Assembly: GCA_963682025.1 (NCBI GenBank)
Contig: OY821518.1
Span: 149,527,581-149,591,580 of the forward strand
Direction of reading: 5' to 3'
Source of the DNA: Cordilura impudica
Lineage: Eukaryota > Arthropoda > Insecta > Diptera > Scathophagidae
Length of the DNA: 64,000 bases
Program-made: the position numbers and the translations under genes
In this document: positions 35,868-46,583 of the stretch, in pieces
How the letters are laid out: every line of letters begins with the position of its first letter
Numbering within the stretch: position 1 is the first letter of the stretch
Notes under the pieces: model-generated
What the model saw: only the letters and a program-made list of their open reading frames with translations
Databases searched by the model: none
What the model was told of the DNA's origin: nothing

Positions 35868-36740
35868 ATATCAATAGCAGCGCCTAAAAAAGTAGAAAAG
35901 TTGGTGAACTTTTATCGGCATATGCTTAGTAGACTTTTTGATGTACCGCACTCTATGATAGTTCACATAATGAACTGTACCCAGATATATTTTTGGATTG
36001 GTATCTTGAGTTATGTATGTATGTATCTCATTATCTGCTAATGAGCTCGAAGGTGTTTACTATTTCATTCAAGACTTTAATTCAAAAAAAAGTGGTAGCA
36101 GTACAAGTATTGAAACTGGTAGGTTTATTGAAAAAATATTAATTTAATAAAATGGAGTATTAGCACTTAAATTCATACCTTAAACAATTGGACTCCTATA
36201 ACGGCAAACATGAATTGTAGCAGGCATGTCACAAGGACAATATTTCCAATAGTCTTTACAGCGACTATTACACATTGAACTACATGCTATAATATATATA
36301 ATGTGATACCGTATTACGTAAGAAAATTAAAAACGATCCATAAAATATTATAGGCTTCAACAAATAAAATAATATTATTATATAAACCATTTCATACTTA
36401 AATCATTTAATTAATCAATGTATGAAAATTTTCAAAATATCGTACGAAACACGATACCTAAATTTTTCTACCAAAGAAGGTTTTTAATTTTTTAAATCTG
36501 CAAACTTATCATAAGAAAAAGTATTTAATAATCTAATAACTTTTCAATACCTTAACAATAATAATAATCCAATAATAACTTGCCAAAAATTTATTTGAAA
36601 TTTATTGGATTTCTGTACAATATAATATTCTGTTAGTTAAAAAAAATATCTCTTCGCTTTTTACATTATTTTGTCATCTATTTAATACACGTGGGCTAAA
36701 AAATAGATATATTTTATGAAAAATTACATATTGAACAATA
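35868..36740. other. A+T-rich spacer
   Basis: No gene or element recognised; a small (TATG)n run lies near 36015. Confidence 0.5.
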
Positions 36741-37192
36741 AAGCATCGTTCACAATGCAAGCGGCAGTTACATTTTTCATGCCATCTCGTTCTCACACAC
36801 AGAATTTCACATAAGTGCCACTCGTTTTTTTTACGAAAATGTAACTCACATTTGTCGCTGAAGTTGATCTATTCCTACTCCAGCAACATATTTGTTCGAA
36901 AGTAGTTGTTTCCATTTGGTACTAGATAGTGCTGTTTTCGAATTTGACATTTAAACTAAGAATTATCAATGAAAATTAAAATTGTTTGTTAAAAGAAATG
37001 TCATTTATGTTATAATATTATCTCTACAATATTACAATTATAAATATTTCACATATTTCTACATTTTATTAATATTCAAAATACAACTCTGTCGGTTGCA
37101 TTCGAAGAAAACATAAGTTAAAAACCATATGCATTCGAAGAAAACATGTGTTATTGTTTGTTTGTTTTTTGGTCAGCAATTAAAATTTAAAA

Positions 37193-38086
37193 ATGAATGA
37201 AGCCGACACATTCAAGTTTATTGAAATAGTTCAAGGGCACGAGAACTTGTGGAATATTAGTTCCCATGGATACAAGGACATGGTACAGCGAAACGTGGTC
37301 TTGGATGAAGTTGGGAAAACATTTGGTCTAATCGGTAAATAATTATGTTCGTTGCATAAAGAAGTAACACAGAGTACTTTTTTTAATATTTTTTTTTTTG
37401 TTAATATAGGTGAAAAGGCTAAAAACAAGTTTAAGGCATTGAGGGTCAAGTATAGGAGGCAAAAGGATCGTGAAGATGTTGCTAATAGAAGTGGTGCTGG
37501 AGCTTACGGTAAGGAGAAATGGGTGTTTTTTAAGCACTTACAGTTTTTGGACAATGCTTTCGAAAAACGAAGGTATGGACATATTTGCAAAATAGACTGA
37601 GAGTGTAATATTTTTATACATAATTTTTCCTCAAGAGTCACTGATTCTCTTGCGTGGTCTGCTGACAACTCTGGAATTTCTACAGGCAAGTGTGGTTTCT
37701 TCTCCCTAGAATCACAGGATGGGAGTATTATAGAAAACGAATTGTTTAGCACAATTGAACAACAAGGATCTCAACAAAATACACCTACCCCATTGCCGTC
37801 TCCCGTAATTGATTGCAGCACACCGTCGCCTACATTTTCCCAAACCAGAGCGCCAAAAAATGCAAAAAGATCTGTCGAGAACATATTTGAAGACCTAACA
37901 AATAAGCTAATGTCATGTATAAAGCCACCTGTGTCACAGTCAGTAGAGCCGACTTCGTCTCCCAAATATCACTCGGCAGTTGTTGATTTTATAGTGGAAA
38001 CCTTGGGCAAATTAAACAAGGATGGAGCCGAGGCATGTGAGAAGGACCTTACGAAAGTGGCCACAAAGTTTCGATTTAATTATTAG
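37193..38086 (+). CDS. Harbinger MADF-domain DNA-binding protein, three exons
   Basis: Predicted 251 residues from exons 37193-37334, 37410-37572 and 37636-38086. The introns are 75 and 63 bp with GT..AG ends, and all joins keep the frame. Residues 1-100 form a MADF domain (a Myb/SANT-like DNA-binding fold): 'FKFIEIVQGHENLW', 'YKDMVQRNVVLDEVGKTFGL' and, after the splice, 'KAKNKFKALRVKYRRQKDRE' and 'WVFFKHLQFLDNAFEKRR'. The middle is Ser/Thr/Pro-rich. The C-terminus ('VVDFIVETLGKLNKDGAEAC') resembles the BESS-type tail of such proteins. In PIF/Harbinger elements this partner binds the ends and carries the transposase to the nucleus; that role is by family analogy. The ATG chosen is the first in frame before the MADF start. 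Confidence 0.75.
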
Positions 38087-38160
38087 TTTATTTATTTACT
38101 TTTTTATGGTTTTGTTTTTAAATAAAAAAATGAATTATATAGTCGATTTTTATCGTTGAG

Positions 38161-39458
38161 TTAAATGTGTGGGTTATATAAATATTCCTTAAGAGTTTCT
38201 CGTAACTGTTGTACCTCGTGGCCAGCGTGATTCGATCCCAGTTGTGATACATTCTGCCAATTGCTCATATTATCATTACTCTCGATATTTACATTTTCAG
38301 TGAAGGCAGTAGTGGCAGCTTTTGTTTTTAAAATGAATTTATGAAGAACCACAGTGCAGCGAACGATGGAAGATGCAGTTTCGCAACTTGCATTTATGAC
38401 AGTGTGGTAGATTCTAAATTTACTGGCTAATATCCCGAAACTGTTTTCTATTGTTCTTCTAGCAGAAGATAAGCGCGTGTTGAAGTGGCGTTTAGCGGAC
38501 GAAAGTTCTCTTCCACCATATGGACGCATCAAATGCCGTTTTAGGGGAAAAGCTTCATCGCCAACAAAATAAAATGGAAATTTTATAATACTACAGGTAG
38601 CTCTGTGTCTTGGGGCAAATTCAAACGATTATGTAACAAATCTTGGCCAAAATCAGTCCGTTTTAGAACTCCTCCTATGAACAAAAAGTTTAAGAATTTA
38701 TTATATATTATATTAAAAAACATACCATCAGATTCAGATCCATACACGCCCACATTAACATATGTAACGTTGTAGTCTGCATCACAAACTGCTAGGAGAA
38801 CAATTGAAAATGTCTTCTTGTAATTAAAGAAAAATGATCCACTATTCGGTGGACATTGAATTACGCAATGCTTTCCGTCTATGGCTCCAATACAGTTTGG
38901 CATTCCAGTTTTTGCCAAAAATTGTTCGGCTATAAACTTCAGGCTTTCATTGTTAGGTTTCGGAATAAATTCTGCATTAAGTGCTACCCATATTGATTCC
39001 GTTGTTTCCTTTATTATATTATGTATAGTCGACTTTCCGATACGGAAGGTGTAAGACAGAGATGAATGGCTCATACGTGTGGCTACAAATCTATAAAATA
39101 ATTTTTTTTCATCTTATTTTAATTTCAACCACAATCACTTACAAAATGCGCACGCTAGTCTTTACCTTAGAGTTTCTAGCAGCCTCACACGCTCACTTAT
39201 TGGTCTACGGATAGATTTCTTGCTTAATAATGGACCAACTTTATGTAGAAGCAAATCAAATTGGACGTCAGTCATCCTAACAAAGCTATAAAATCTTTCG
39301 CTGTCTTTCAACCTCATTTCCCGGACCAGATTAGTACCATCTCCAAAGGTATCTCTCTTTTGAAGTATATCGCAGACCCACCAGCGTCTTTTATTTTCAT
39401 TCTTTTTTAACAATATCGCGGATAGACCCACTAACTGGGCCACAACAAAAACGCGCAT
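38161..39458 (-). CDS. PIF/Harbinger DDE transposase, three exons, one frameshift
   Basis: Exons on the minus strand: 39458-39166, 39090-38726 and 38674-38161. The introns are 75 and 51 bp with GT..AG ends. Exon 1 has the family start 'RRWWVCDILQKRDTFGD' and 'ERFYSFVRMTDVQFDLLL'. Exon 2 holds a helix-turn-helix-like 'YTFRIGKSTIHNIIKE', the first Asp in 'CIGAIDGKHCVIQCP' and the second in 'LAVCDADYNVTYVNVG'. Exon 3 has the Glu in 'FYFVGDEAFPLKRHLMRPY' and 'LSSARRTIENSFGILASKF'. A frameshift near 38578-38583, just after 'QDTELP', separates the second Asp from the Glu, so the gene may be newly dead or the base miscalled. It catalyses cut-and-paste transposition with a 3-bp duplication. Confidence 0.8.
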
Positions 39459-39992
39459 GTTGTGTCTTGAAAGTGGTAGTTGTTGCTGGGTACGATTTGC
39501 AACAGCCTATAAATATATTTGGTTCACTTATTAATTAGAATATATGTTTTTTTTTTTTTATAATTACAACTTCTTCATTTACACCACAATTTTCCATTTC
39601 TTGCTGTTCACAATTTATTTACTTTACAAAATGTAAACAATCTGTCAGTCAGCTGTTTATTCGAACTCATTTCCCAATATATGTTGCTTGCATTGTGAAC
39701 GGCTTTTGAAAGTGTCGCTTGCATTGTGATTTCCGCTTAAATCTCAATTTTATAATTAAATTCTTAGATATAATTCCATACTTGTGGATACAAGAAAAAC
39801 CAGTATTTATAAGATTATGTGGTCAGATTATTAAGCACAAAAGTGTTTAATTTTTAAAAACGGATGCATCACTATTTCAAGAATGTAATCAAAAGTGGGG
39901 ACGATAAATTATTTTAGGAAGTGAGAAACATGTCAAACATAATATATTTTTTGATAATTCTCACAACTATGGAAGTACCAATTTTATCCATA

Positions 39993-40999
39993 CGAGGGGT
40001 ACTATTTATATTTCGGGAACTCACAACGTTTTGATGTACAAATGCTATTTGTTTTGTTGACAGTGAGTTAAGAAAATCAATTTGGCTAAAAAATCGAAAT
40101 ATCAAGAGAAGGTTTTCGTTGGATTATTTTTCACAATTTTCAACGGGGATTATCTCTACAAGAATGTGTCGATGTACTCAGTACTTTATATGGCGATAAA
40201 GCACCATCAACACCCACAGTATATCGCTGGTATAGTGAACTCAATCATGGTGGTAGTTCGGTCACCGACGAAATCAGTGAAGGACGTCCAATATCGGTTG
40301 TTGTGCAAAAAAACATCGATGCAGTTCGTGAACTGATAATGAAAGATCGTCATGTGATATATTGTGAGATTGAGGCATCCTTGCACATCAGTTCAACTTC
40401 AATAAGTTCGATTTTGCATGAAAACTTAGTTGTAAAAAAAATTTGTTCTCTTGGATACCCCATAATTTATCAATCGCTCAAAAAAAGGCTCGCGTTGATT
40501 GGTGTAAGGAAATGATTAAAAAGTTCGACCGTGGTGCTTCGAGACGTGTATAAACTCGTGGCAGGTGACGAATCATGGATATATGTGTGTGAGCTGGAAA
40601 CAAAACAGCAATCGAACGTGTGGGTATTCCGAGACGAGCTAAATGCACATGCAACAAAAGTTGTTCGTGGAAAAAGCGCAGCGAGTGGGTCACTGTTCCG
40701 CTCGAGCAACGTAGGGCGGTCAATACTGAGTTTCTTCGAAGAAATTCGTAAAACCCGAATGTCAAAGGTAAACTGCGTTGTCAACGATATACGAACGCCG
40801 AAGTAGCAGTTGAAGCGTTCAAAAACCATATTTTGAATGTGCCTCAAGAGGAATGGAAAAACTGCTATGAATAATTGTTCGAACAAATGCAAAAGTATAT
40901 GAATCATCAATGGGAATATTTTGAAAAACAATAAAGCTATTTTCATTTAAAAATGTTTGTTATTATTTTCTATTCCCGAAATATAAATAGTACCCCTCG
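39993..40999 (+). mobile_element. mariner element, internally deleted
   Basis: Terminal inverted repeats of 27 bp are perfect: the left one starts CGAGGGGTACTATTTATATT and the right one is its exact complement. TA flanks both sides (39991-39992 and 41000-41001), the mariner target duplication. The size, 1007 bp, is about 0.3 kb short of the usual 1.3 kb because the catalytic part of the transposase is deleted. Confidence 0.85.
40082..40873 (+). pseudogene. mariner transposase (frameshifted, catalytic core deleted)
   Basis: The N-terminal DNA-binding region is visible across two frames: 'QECVDVLSTLYGDKAPSTPT' then 'VYRWYSELNHGG' (about 40158-40250), followed by 'NIDAVRELIMKDRHV' and 'ISSTSISSILHENLVVKKIC'. 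The first catalytic Asp survives in 'AGDESWIYVCELETKQQSNV' (about 40563). After 'GEIRKT'-like sequence near 40745 the reading jumps to 'AVEAFKNHILNVPQEEW', the C-terminal block, so the second and third catalytic Asp (D34D) are gone. It ends 'WEYFEKQ' at about 40930. It cannot catalyse transposition, but the intact ends could be mobilised by an active copy elsewhere. Confidence 0.8.
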
Positions 41000-41060
41000 T
41001 ATCAGGCACAAACTAGAGTACGATGTTAGTCTAGTTCCAATCTTATATGCTCTATTATAA

Positions 41061-41131
41061 GCCCCGGTAGGTGAGTTGGTAGCGTGCTCGCCTATCATGC
41101 GGGGGTCGTGGGTTCGATTCCCACCAGAGGC
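41061..41131 (+). other. tRNA-related SINE head
   Basis: A 71-nt cloverleaf-like stretch. The anticodon stem is CTCGC/GCGGG with loop CTATCAT; the T arm GTGGG-TTCGATT-CCCAC is perfect, with B box GGTTCGATTCC at 41111. The acceptor stem (GCCCCGG with CAGAGGC) has two mismatches, and the loop would give anticodon ATC. An A-rich tail follows at 41148-41170. This fits a tRNA-derived SINE or pseudo-tRNA better than a working tRNA gene. Confidence 0.6.
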
Positions 41132-41285
41132 TTTGGTGTGTCGCTGCAAAAAAAAAAATAAAATAAAAAATAGCCAAAATTAGAATCTGCAGACAAGCCC
41201 TCGGCTTCGCGGAACTAGGCTTAAAAAAAATAAGTTATTGGCTCCTTAGAAAGCAATTTTATAAAAAAAAAAAAAAAATAAATAA
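41132..41285 (+). repeat. Probable SINE body and A-rich tail
   Basis: Sequence after the tRNA-like head has two A-rich runs (41148-41170 and about 41262-41290) around a body with 'gcagacaagccctcggcttc' and 'ggctccttagaaag'. The exact end and duplication were not determined. Confidence 0.4.
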
Positions 41286-41504
41286 AAATAGGGCAATTGT
41301 CAATACAATCGATTTATCGATAATCTTCTTAAGAGTGTGTTAATATTTCCATATGACTTTATTTTTTTACATTATTAATTGTGTGCAAATCTGTATTTTT
41401 GCACTAACCATAGTGTTGTATTACTGTAGAGCTACAGAAAGGTACAATGTATGAGTACAAAGGTACAGCGTTTTATAAATTTTTTTTAATTGCTAGCTGT
41501 CGAT

Positions 41505-41690
41505 TTGGTTTTTTTGCGATTATTGGTTTTGGCGAACTTGGACTTTGGCGATTTTTGGTTTTCGCAGTTTTTGATTTTGGCGATTTTTAGTTTGGCGATT
41601 TTATATTTTGGTGATTTTTGTTATTTGCGATTTTCAATTTTGGTCATTTTTGATTTTGGCGATTCCGCTCATATATTCCACGACTACTCA
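41505..41690 (+). repeat. Imperfect TTTTGGCGATTTTTG repeats
   Basis: About ten irregular units of 15-21 bp built on TTTTGGCGA. The open frame across it has Leu/Phe-rich low-complexity translation and is not taken as a gene. Confidence 0.6.
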
Positions 41691-42330
41691 CATTGGTAAT
41701 TAATGTACTTGCCAAAAATTTCAAGATTGTCTTTCTCATAGTAATTCATATTTTTATCTAGGAACTGCCATGCCCATTGGTCCGATCCCGTCCATTTTTT
41801 GGCGACTACTCACATTAATAACATATGAACTCACGCAAAGCCAGAAGGATTTCGTTATCACAGTACTCCCGATATATGACATTAAATATTTACTTAGTTT
41901 GAACTCGCACAAAGTCCCAAGGCTTTCACTATTATAGTGCTTCAATTATATGATATTAAATATTTAATTTGTATGGATGGTGCCACGCCCAACAACTCAA
42001 TGAGCCCACACAAAGTCCCAAGGCTATCTCTATTATAGTAAATTATAAATTAAATTATATATTAATTATAGTACTACATTAAATATGTATTTTGTATGGT
42101 GGGTGTTATCAGCAGGAAATGGAGAGAATCGTTGCTCGATGTAAAAAATATCAAAAAAGTTTATCGAAAATTTGGTGTAAAAAAACTAAAAAATCCAACA
42201 ATAATAACAACTATTCTGAAGCAATAAGCACAGCTCTAGAAACCTCACAAACAAATCTCACTTTCGCCTGGACTTGCAAAAGTCGTAGAAGCATATTAAG
42301 TAGCAAATTTATTTGTGCCTAATACAAATT
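41691..42330. other. Spacer with short near-repeats
   Basis: 'acaaagtcccaaggct' and 'atatgacattaaatattta' occur two or three times between 41820 and 42090. No gene recognised. The open frame at 42092-42322 runs into the LINE start but shows no clear domain. Confidence 0.4.
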
Positions 42331-42339
42331 GGAAATTAA

Positions 42340-42518
42340 AGAAGAAATAGTTAGAAGAAAATATAACATGCGATAAATGTGATAAGGTCATTCATTATCA
42401 ATGTTATAGACTAGATAAGCGTTGATTTGCATTTTTATTAGAAAATGAGAAAGAGGAACTCAATTGTCATTTTTGCGAAGCCTAATCAGATGGATCAACT
42501 GACACATATGTATACATG
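42340..42518 (+). pseudogene. LINE ORF1 fragment with PHD-like zinc finger, left of Gypsy-2
   Basis: The frame reads 'ITCDKCDKVIHYQCYRLDKR', stop, 'LENEKEELNCHFCEA'. Cys and His spacing (C-x2-C ... H-x2-C ... C-x2-C) is PHD-like, a domain found in ORF1 of several insect LINEs. A TGA lies between the halves. The element is interrupted at 42518 by Gypsy-2 and continues at 46798. Confidence 0.5.
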
Positions 42519-42733
42519 TGTAGCTGTCTTATGAACTACTTTATTTATTAATACTTGTTAATTTACCTTTAAAAAAAATATTTTTAAATCTAGAAACTTT
42601 TTTATGATAAATCAAAAAATGAGAATATTTTCTTCAGATATAAATTTAATTTTGTTTGGGAACATACAAACAACTAAATAAAAGAATACTTTTTTATAAA
42701 AATCTTAACATTTAATTTCATTTGTTCCCAACA
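42519..42733 (+). repeat. Gypsy-2 5' LTR
   Basis: TGTAGCTGTCTTATGAAC ... TTGTTCCCAACA, followed after one base by the tRNA-Trp-type primer site at 42735-42745. Confidence 0.9.
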
Positions 42734-42747
42734 TTGGTGACCCCGTC

Positions 42748-43551
42748 ATGTCCGTCAGCGAGGATGAATTTTCGTCGCTACCTTCAGCAACAAACTCACG
42801 TGGGAAAATTTCACGAGTTGCTGTTAAAGCTCCACCATTTTGGCGCTCCGATCCATTGCTTTGGTTTAAGCAAATGGAGTCACAATTTTTTATGGCCGGA
42901 GTTACTCAAGATGCAACGAAATTCCATACTATTGTGGCTGCGATGGAAAGCAATATCCTAGGAAAGGTAAACGACATAATAATTAATCCGCCGATGAACA
43001 ATATGTACGAAACGCTTAAAACGAGGCTGATTGATTTATTCACTGATTCTTAGGAAAACCGATTACGCAAGCTGCTGAATAGCACTGAACTGGGTGATAG
43101 AAAGCCCTCCGAACTTCTTATTGAAATGCGAACTTTAGCTCAAGGAAAGGTTTCTGATGACCTTTTAAAGCAACTTTGGATGCAGCGTCTCCCTTCACAG
43201 ATGAAAGCTATTTTATCCATAAGCGACGATTCGCTCACTAAGCTTGTGGTAATGGCAGACAAAATTGGCGATAGCGCAGACACTGGTGAAATTAACTCAA
43301 TATCAATGCCAGCACGCAATCACGACCGTTTTGATGATCTCGAGCGAAAAATTGAGAAGCTAACAGCGAAAATTGAAGCAATTGGACGATCCAGGCCTTG
43401 GGAAAAATCAAAAGATCCCAAATTTCGTAAGCGACCAGTTTCCAGAAACAAGAAACCTCTATGCTGGTATCACTTTAAATTTCGTGAGTGTGCAACGAAA
43501 TGCGTAATTCCTTGCAATTTTAATCGTCAAGCCAGCCAATCGGAAAACTAG
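42748..43551 (+). pseudogene. Gypsy-2 gag (one in-frame TAG)
   Basis: The ATG at 42748, 3 bases after the primer-site match, opens a 268-codon frame with a single internal TAG at 43051-43053. The capsid start 'VKAPPFWRSDPLLWFKQMES' and the helix block 'RLPSQMKAILSISDDSLTKL' are clear. A basic, Lys/Arg-rich stretch precedes 'CWYHFKFRECATKCVIPC', the Cys-His motif that replaces the CCHC knuckle in the CsRn1 clade. Gag ends at 43551 in a different frame from pol, with overlap, so pol would be made by frameshifting. 'tcggaaaactag' near the end is a weak slip-site candidate. Confidence 0.8.
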
Positions 43552-44834
43552 TTGGCGCCCCGTCTATGGTGACGGATGAGGGCTATCAAGGGATTTGTTG
43601 CCTGTTTGTTCGTGACTCTAAAACGAAAATCAGGTTCTTAATAGATACTGGTGCAGATTTAACAGTATATCCTGCATCATCATTTCAAGCGAAACAAACT
43701 CCCGATCCTTTGGTGCTATACGCTGCAAATCAGACAAAAATTAAAACATTTGGCACAAAAACGTTATTCGTGGATCTTGGCTTAAAAAGAAATCTTCGAT
43801 GGGATTTCATCATTGCTGAGGTAACAAAACCAATAATAGGCTCTGATTTTTTAGGCCACTTTGGTCTCCACATTGATGTCAAGCACAACTGTCTAATTGA
43901 TCCATCAATAAACCTACGTTGTAAAGGAATTGGTGTGCAAGATGATGTTGCCATTAAATCAGTTGCTGCCGATTCAGAATTCTGTTCCTTAATTTATGAG
44001 TATAATGATCTCACAAAGATAAATTTTCGATCGAAAGCTAAACATTCCGTAGAACATTTTATAGAAACAACGAAGGGACCACCAGTTTTTTGCAAACCAC
44101 GCCGTCTATGTCCAGAAAAGCTTAAAGTGGTCAAAAAAGAATTTCAATTGATGATGCAGTTAAGTATTTGTCGACCGTCCAACAGCAACTGGGCTAGCCC
44201 ACTCCATATGGTACAAAAAAGTAATGGCGAGTGGCGTCTTTGTGGCGATTATCGCAGTTTGAATTTTAGAACAATTCCGGACCGATACGCTGTTCCACAT
44301 ATCCATGATTTCGGATTTCTTTTGGATGGTAAGTGCATTTTCAGCAAAGTAGATATGGTAAAGGCGTATCATCATATTCCTGTAGCAGAAGAAGATATAA
44401 AGAAAACAGCAATTACTACACCAATTGGTAATTTTGAATTTCCACGAATGACATTTGGCCTGTGTAATGCCGCGCAGACCTTTCAAAGATTTATGCATGA
44501 AGTTACCAGAGGTATGGATTTTGTATATGTATATATAGATGACATACTTATAGCATCGAAAGAATCTGATGAGCATAAACAACATTTACGGCAACTGTTA
44601 GAAAGATTGCGAAAATATGGACTTACAATAAATCTATCTAAATGTGTTTTTGGAGTATCCGAGCTAGAATTTCTTGGATATTTTGTGACTTCTGAAGGTT
44701 TAAAACCATTACTCAGTCGTGTAGATGCAATTATAAATTACAAACGTCCAAAAACGGTTAAGGACTTAAGAAGTTTTTTAGGTCGCAGCAAAATCTCAAG
44801 CTTTTCTTCACGGCATTTACCAAGGACATCGTAA
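43552..44834 (+). pseudogene. Gypsy-2 pol: protease and RT
   Basis: The frame is open from upstream of 43566 to 44834. Protease active site: 'FLIDTGADLTVYPASSF' (about 43634). RT motifs: 'RPSNSNWASPLHMVQKSNGE', 'WRLCGDYRSLN' (about 44232), 'IFSKVDMVKAYHHIP' with the first Asp, and 'YVYIDDILIAS' with the YxDD pair (about 44528). RT runs to 'VKDLRSFLG' at about 44785, where a deletion of a few dozen bases plus a frame change removes the conserved stretch that normally follows, and the frame ends shortly after. Up to that point RT is complete and well conserved. Confidence 0.85.
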
Positions 44835-45474
44835 GAATGACTCTAGATCTATAGATTGGAATCAGCTTTTGGAACAAGCATTTCAACAATGTAAGGATCA
44901 GCTGGCAGGGACATCGATTTTGTGTTATCCCAAGGAAAATGCTCCGTTTTTATTATGTGTAGATGCCTCAGATTTCGCAATGGGTGGCGTATTGCAGCAG
45001 CATGTAAATGGTGAGTGGAAACCCTTAGGCTTTTGTTCAAAAAAGTTGAGCAATGCACAATTAAAATACAGTGCTTATGATCGTGAATTATTAGCAGCGT
45101 ACTCCACTCTTAAACATTTTCAGTATTTCTTAGAGGGTCGTGTATTTACCATTTTTACCGATCATAAACCTTTGGTATACGCATTTAAACAACGACCAGA
45201 AAAGGCATCACCACGGCAATTGCGGCATCTGGATTACATCGGCCAACACACAACAGATATTCGTCATATTAGCGGAATGGATAACGTAGTCGCTGATGCA
45301 CTCTCTCGCATAGAGGTAATTTCTACGCCATCACCGTTGGATTTCAAGATGTTAGCATCGGAACAGCTAGTTGATCCGGAGTTGTATCAGCTCTTAAGTT
45401 TACCTGCCTCAGGTCTTACTCTGAAAAAGATAAATATTCCTGATTTTGAAGCTACACTTTATTGCGACATTTAA
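44835..45474 (+). pseudogene. Gypsy-2 pol: RNase H
   Basis: In a frame shifted from RT, the sequence gives 'FLLCVDASDFAMGGVLQQ' (first RNase H Asp, about 44950), 'YDRELLAAYSTLKHFQYFLE' (Glu), 'IFTDHKPLVYAF' (Asp) and 'NVVADALSRIE' (final Asp, about 45283). All four acidic positions are present. A TAA at 45472-45474 cuts the link to integrase. Confidence 0.85.
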
Positions 45475-45479
45475 ACTTC

Positions 45480-46481
45480 TGTAATCCGTCCATATATAAC
45501 GCCATCATTTCGCAAAATAATTTTTAATAATTTACATAGTCTCTCCCATCCAGGTGTTAAAGCTATCATAGATTTAATAAGAACACGATATGTTTGGAAA
45601 AATTTAAACAAGGACGTAGCTGAACGGACTTGATGTTGTATTCCTGTCAATTGTCAAAGGTAAATCGTCATACCAAGAATCCAATTGGATAATTCAAAAC
45701 ACCAACGGAACGATTCAAACATGTCAATATCGACATTGTTGGGCCACTGCCACCATCTCAAGGATATAGATATATATTTACTTGCATTGATCGATTTATG
45801 AAATGGGCAGAAGCAGTACCAGTGTCTGATATCACCGCAGAAACTATAGCCACCGCCTTTGTATCAGGTTGGATTTCGCGTTTTGGAGTTCCAAAAGAAA
45901 TTACCACTGACCAAGGAAGACAATTTGAATGCAATTTATTTCGAGAACTTTCAAGAATTTTAGGTGCAAAAGTTATTCATACCACACCATATCATCCACA
46001 GGCTAATGGATTGATAGAACGTTGGCACAGAACTTTAAAGACTTCATTAAAATATCATTGTAGCGAAAATTGGGTGGGTGCTTTACCTCTCATATTGCTC
46101 GGATTGAGATCGAAAGTTATGACTGAAACAAAGTCATCTGTAGCAGAAATGGTTTACGGTTCGCATGTTACACTACCGGGAGAATTCTTTGAAGAATGTT
46201 CAACAAGATCGTATTCATCTGACTGGATTAATCAATTCCGTGAGAACATGATTAAGCTTCAGCCTGCATTATCAAAGGATCATGGCCATCGCAATCAATA
46301 TATTAACAATCAACTGAAAACTAGCAGTTTCGTATTTGTAAGATGTGATGCAGTTAGGCGACTATTACAACCTCCTTACATTGGGCCTTACGAAGTACTT
46401 ACAAAATGCGAAAAATTTTTCAAGATACTTATCAATGGAAAAGAGAAAGTAATATCGGTTGATAGATTGAAGCCGGCATAA
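45480..46481 (+). pseudogene. Gypsy-2 integrase
   Basis: The zinc-domain start 'LSHPGVKAIIDLIRTRYVW' lies at about 45540-45600, with a stop and frame change near 45630-45670. The core domain has all three acidic residues: '[13 protein letters not shown]' (about 45730), '[13 protein letters not shown]' (about 45907) and '[11 protein letters not shown]' (about 46008). A GPY/F-like module '[17 protein letters not shown]' and '[10 protein letters not shown]' close the protein at 46481. From 45798 to the end the frame is open without a break. Integrase inserts the cDNA into the genome. Confidence 0.85.
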
Positions 46482-46583
46482 ATTTTAAACATGGATGATG
46501 CGCCGGTGGAGCCTACAAGTATTAAACTTCGCTCTGGTAAATGTGTTAGATTTTCATGAATTGCCTTGGTGGAGGGGGAGTAC

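Larger units (their letters stand above)
36745..39729. mobile_element. PIF/Harbinger element, nearly intact, two divergently ordered genes
   Basis: Terminal inverted repeats share GTTCACAATGCAAGC at 36748-36762 and its complement at 39686-39700. A second copy of the right-hand motif lies at about 39717-39729, so the exact right end is uncertain. The 3-kb interior carries the two genes expected of PIF/Harbinger: a MADF DNA-binding protein (plus, 37193-38086) and a DDE transposase (minus, 38161-39458), which face each other. Both are spliced. Only one clear frameshift was found, so this is among the youngest DNA transposons in the window. Confidence 0.8.

Noticed and set aside
37352..37600. Separate small genes within the MADF locus
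   Set aside because: They are exon 2 plus intron read-through, or antisense frames of the spliced MADF gene.
41061..41131. Functional tRNA-Asp gene
   Set aside because: Two acceptor-stem mismatches, an ATC anticodon not used for Asp in animals, and a downstream A-rich tail point to a SINE or pseudo-tRNA.
41490..41699. A membrane protein of Leu/Phe-rich repeats
   Set aside because: Translation of a low-complexity TTTTGGCGA repeat; no start context or conserved domain.
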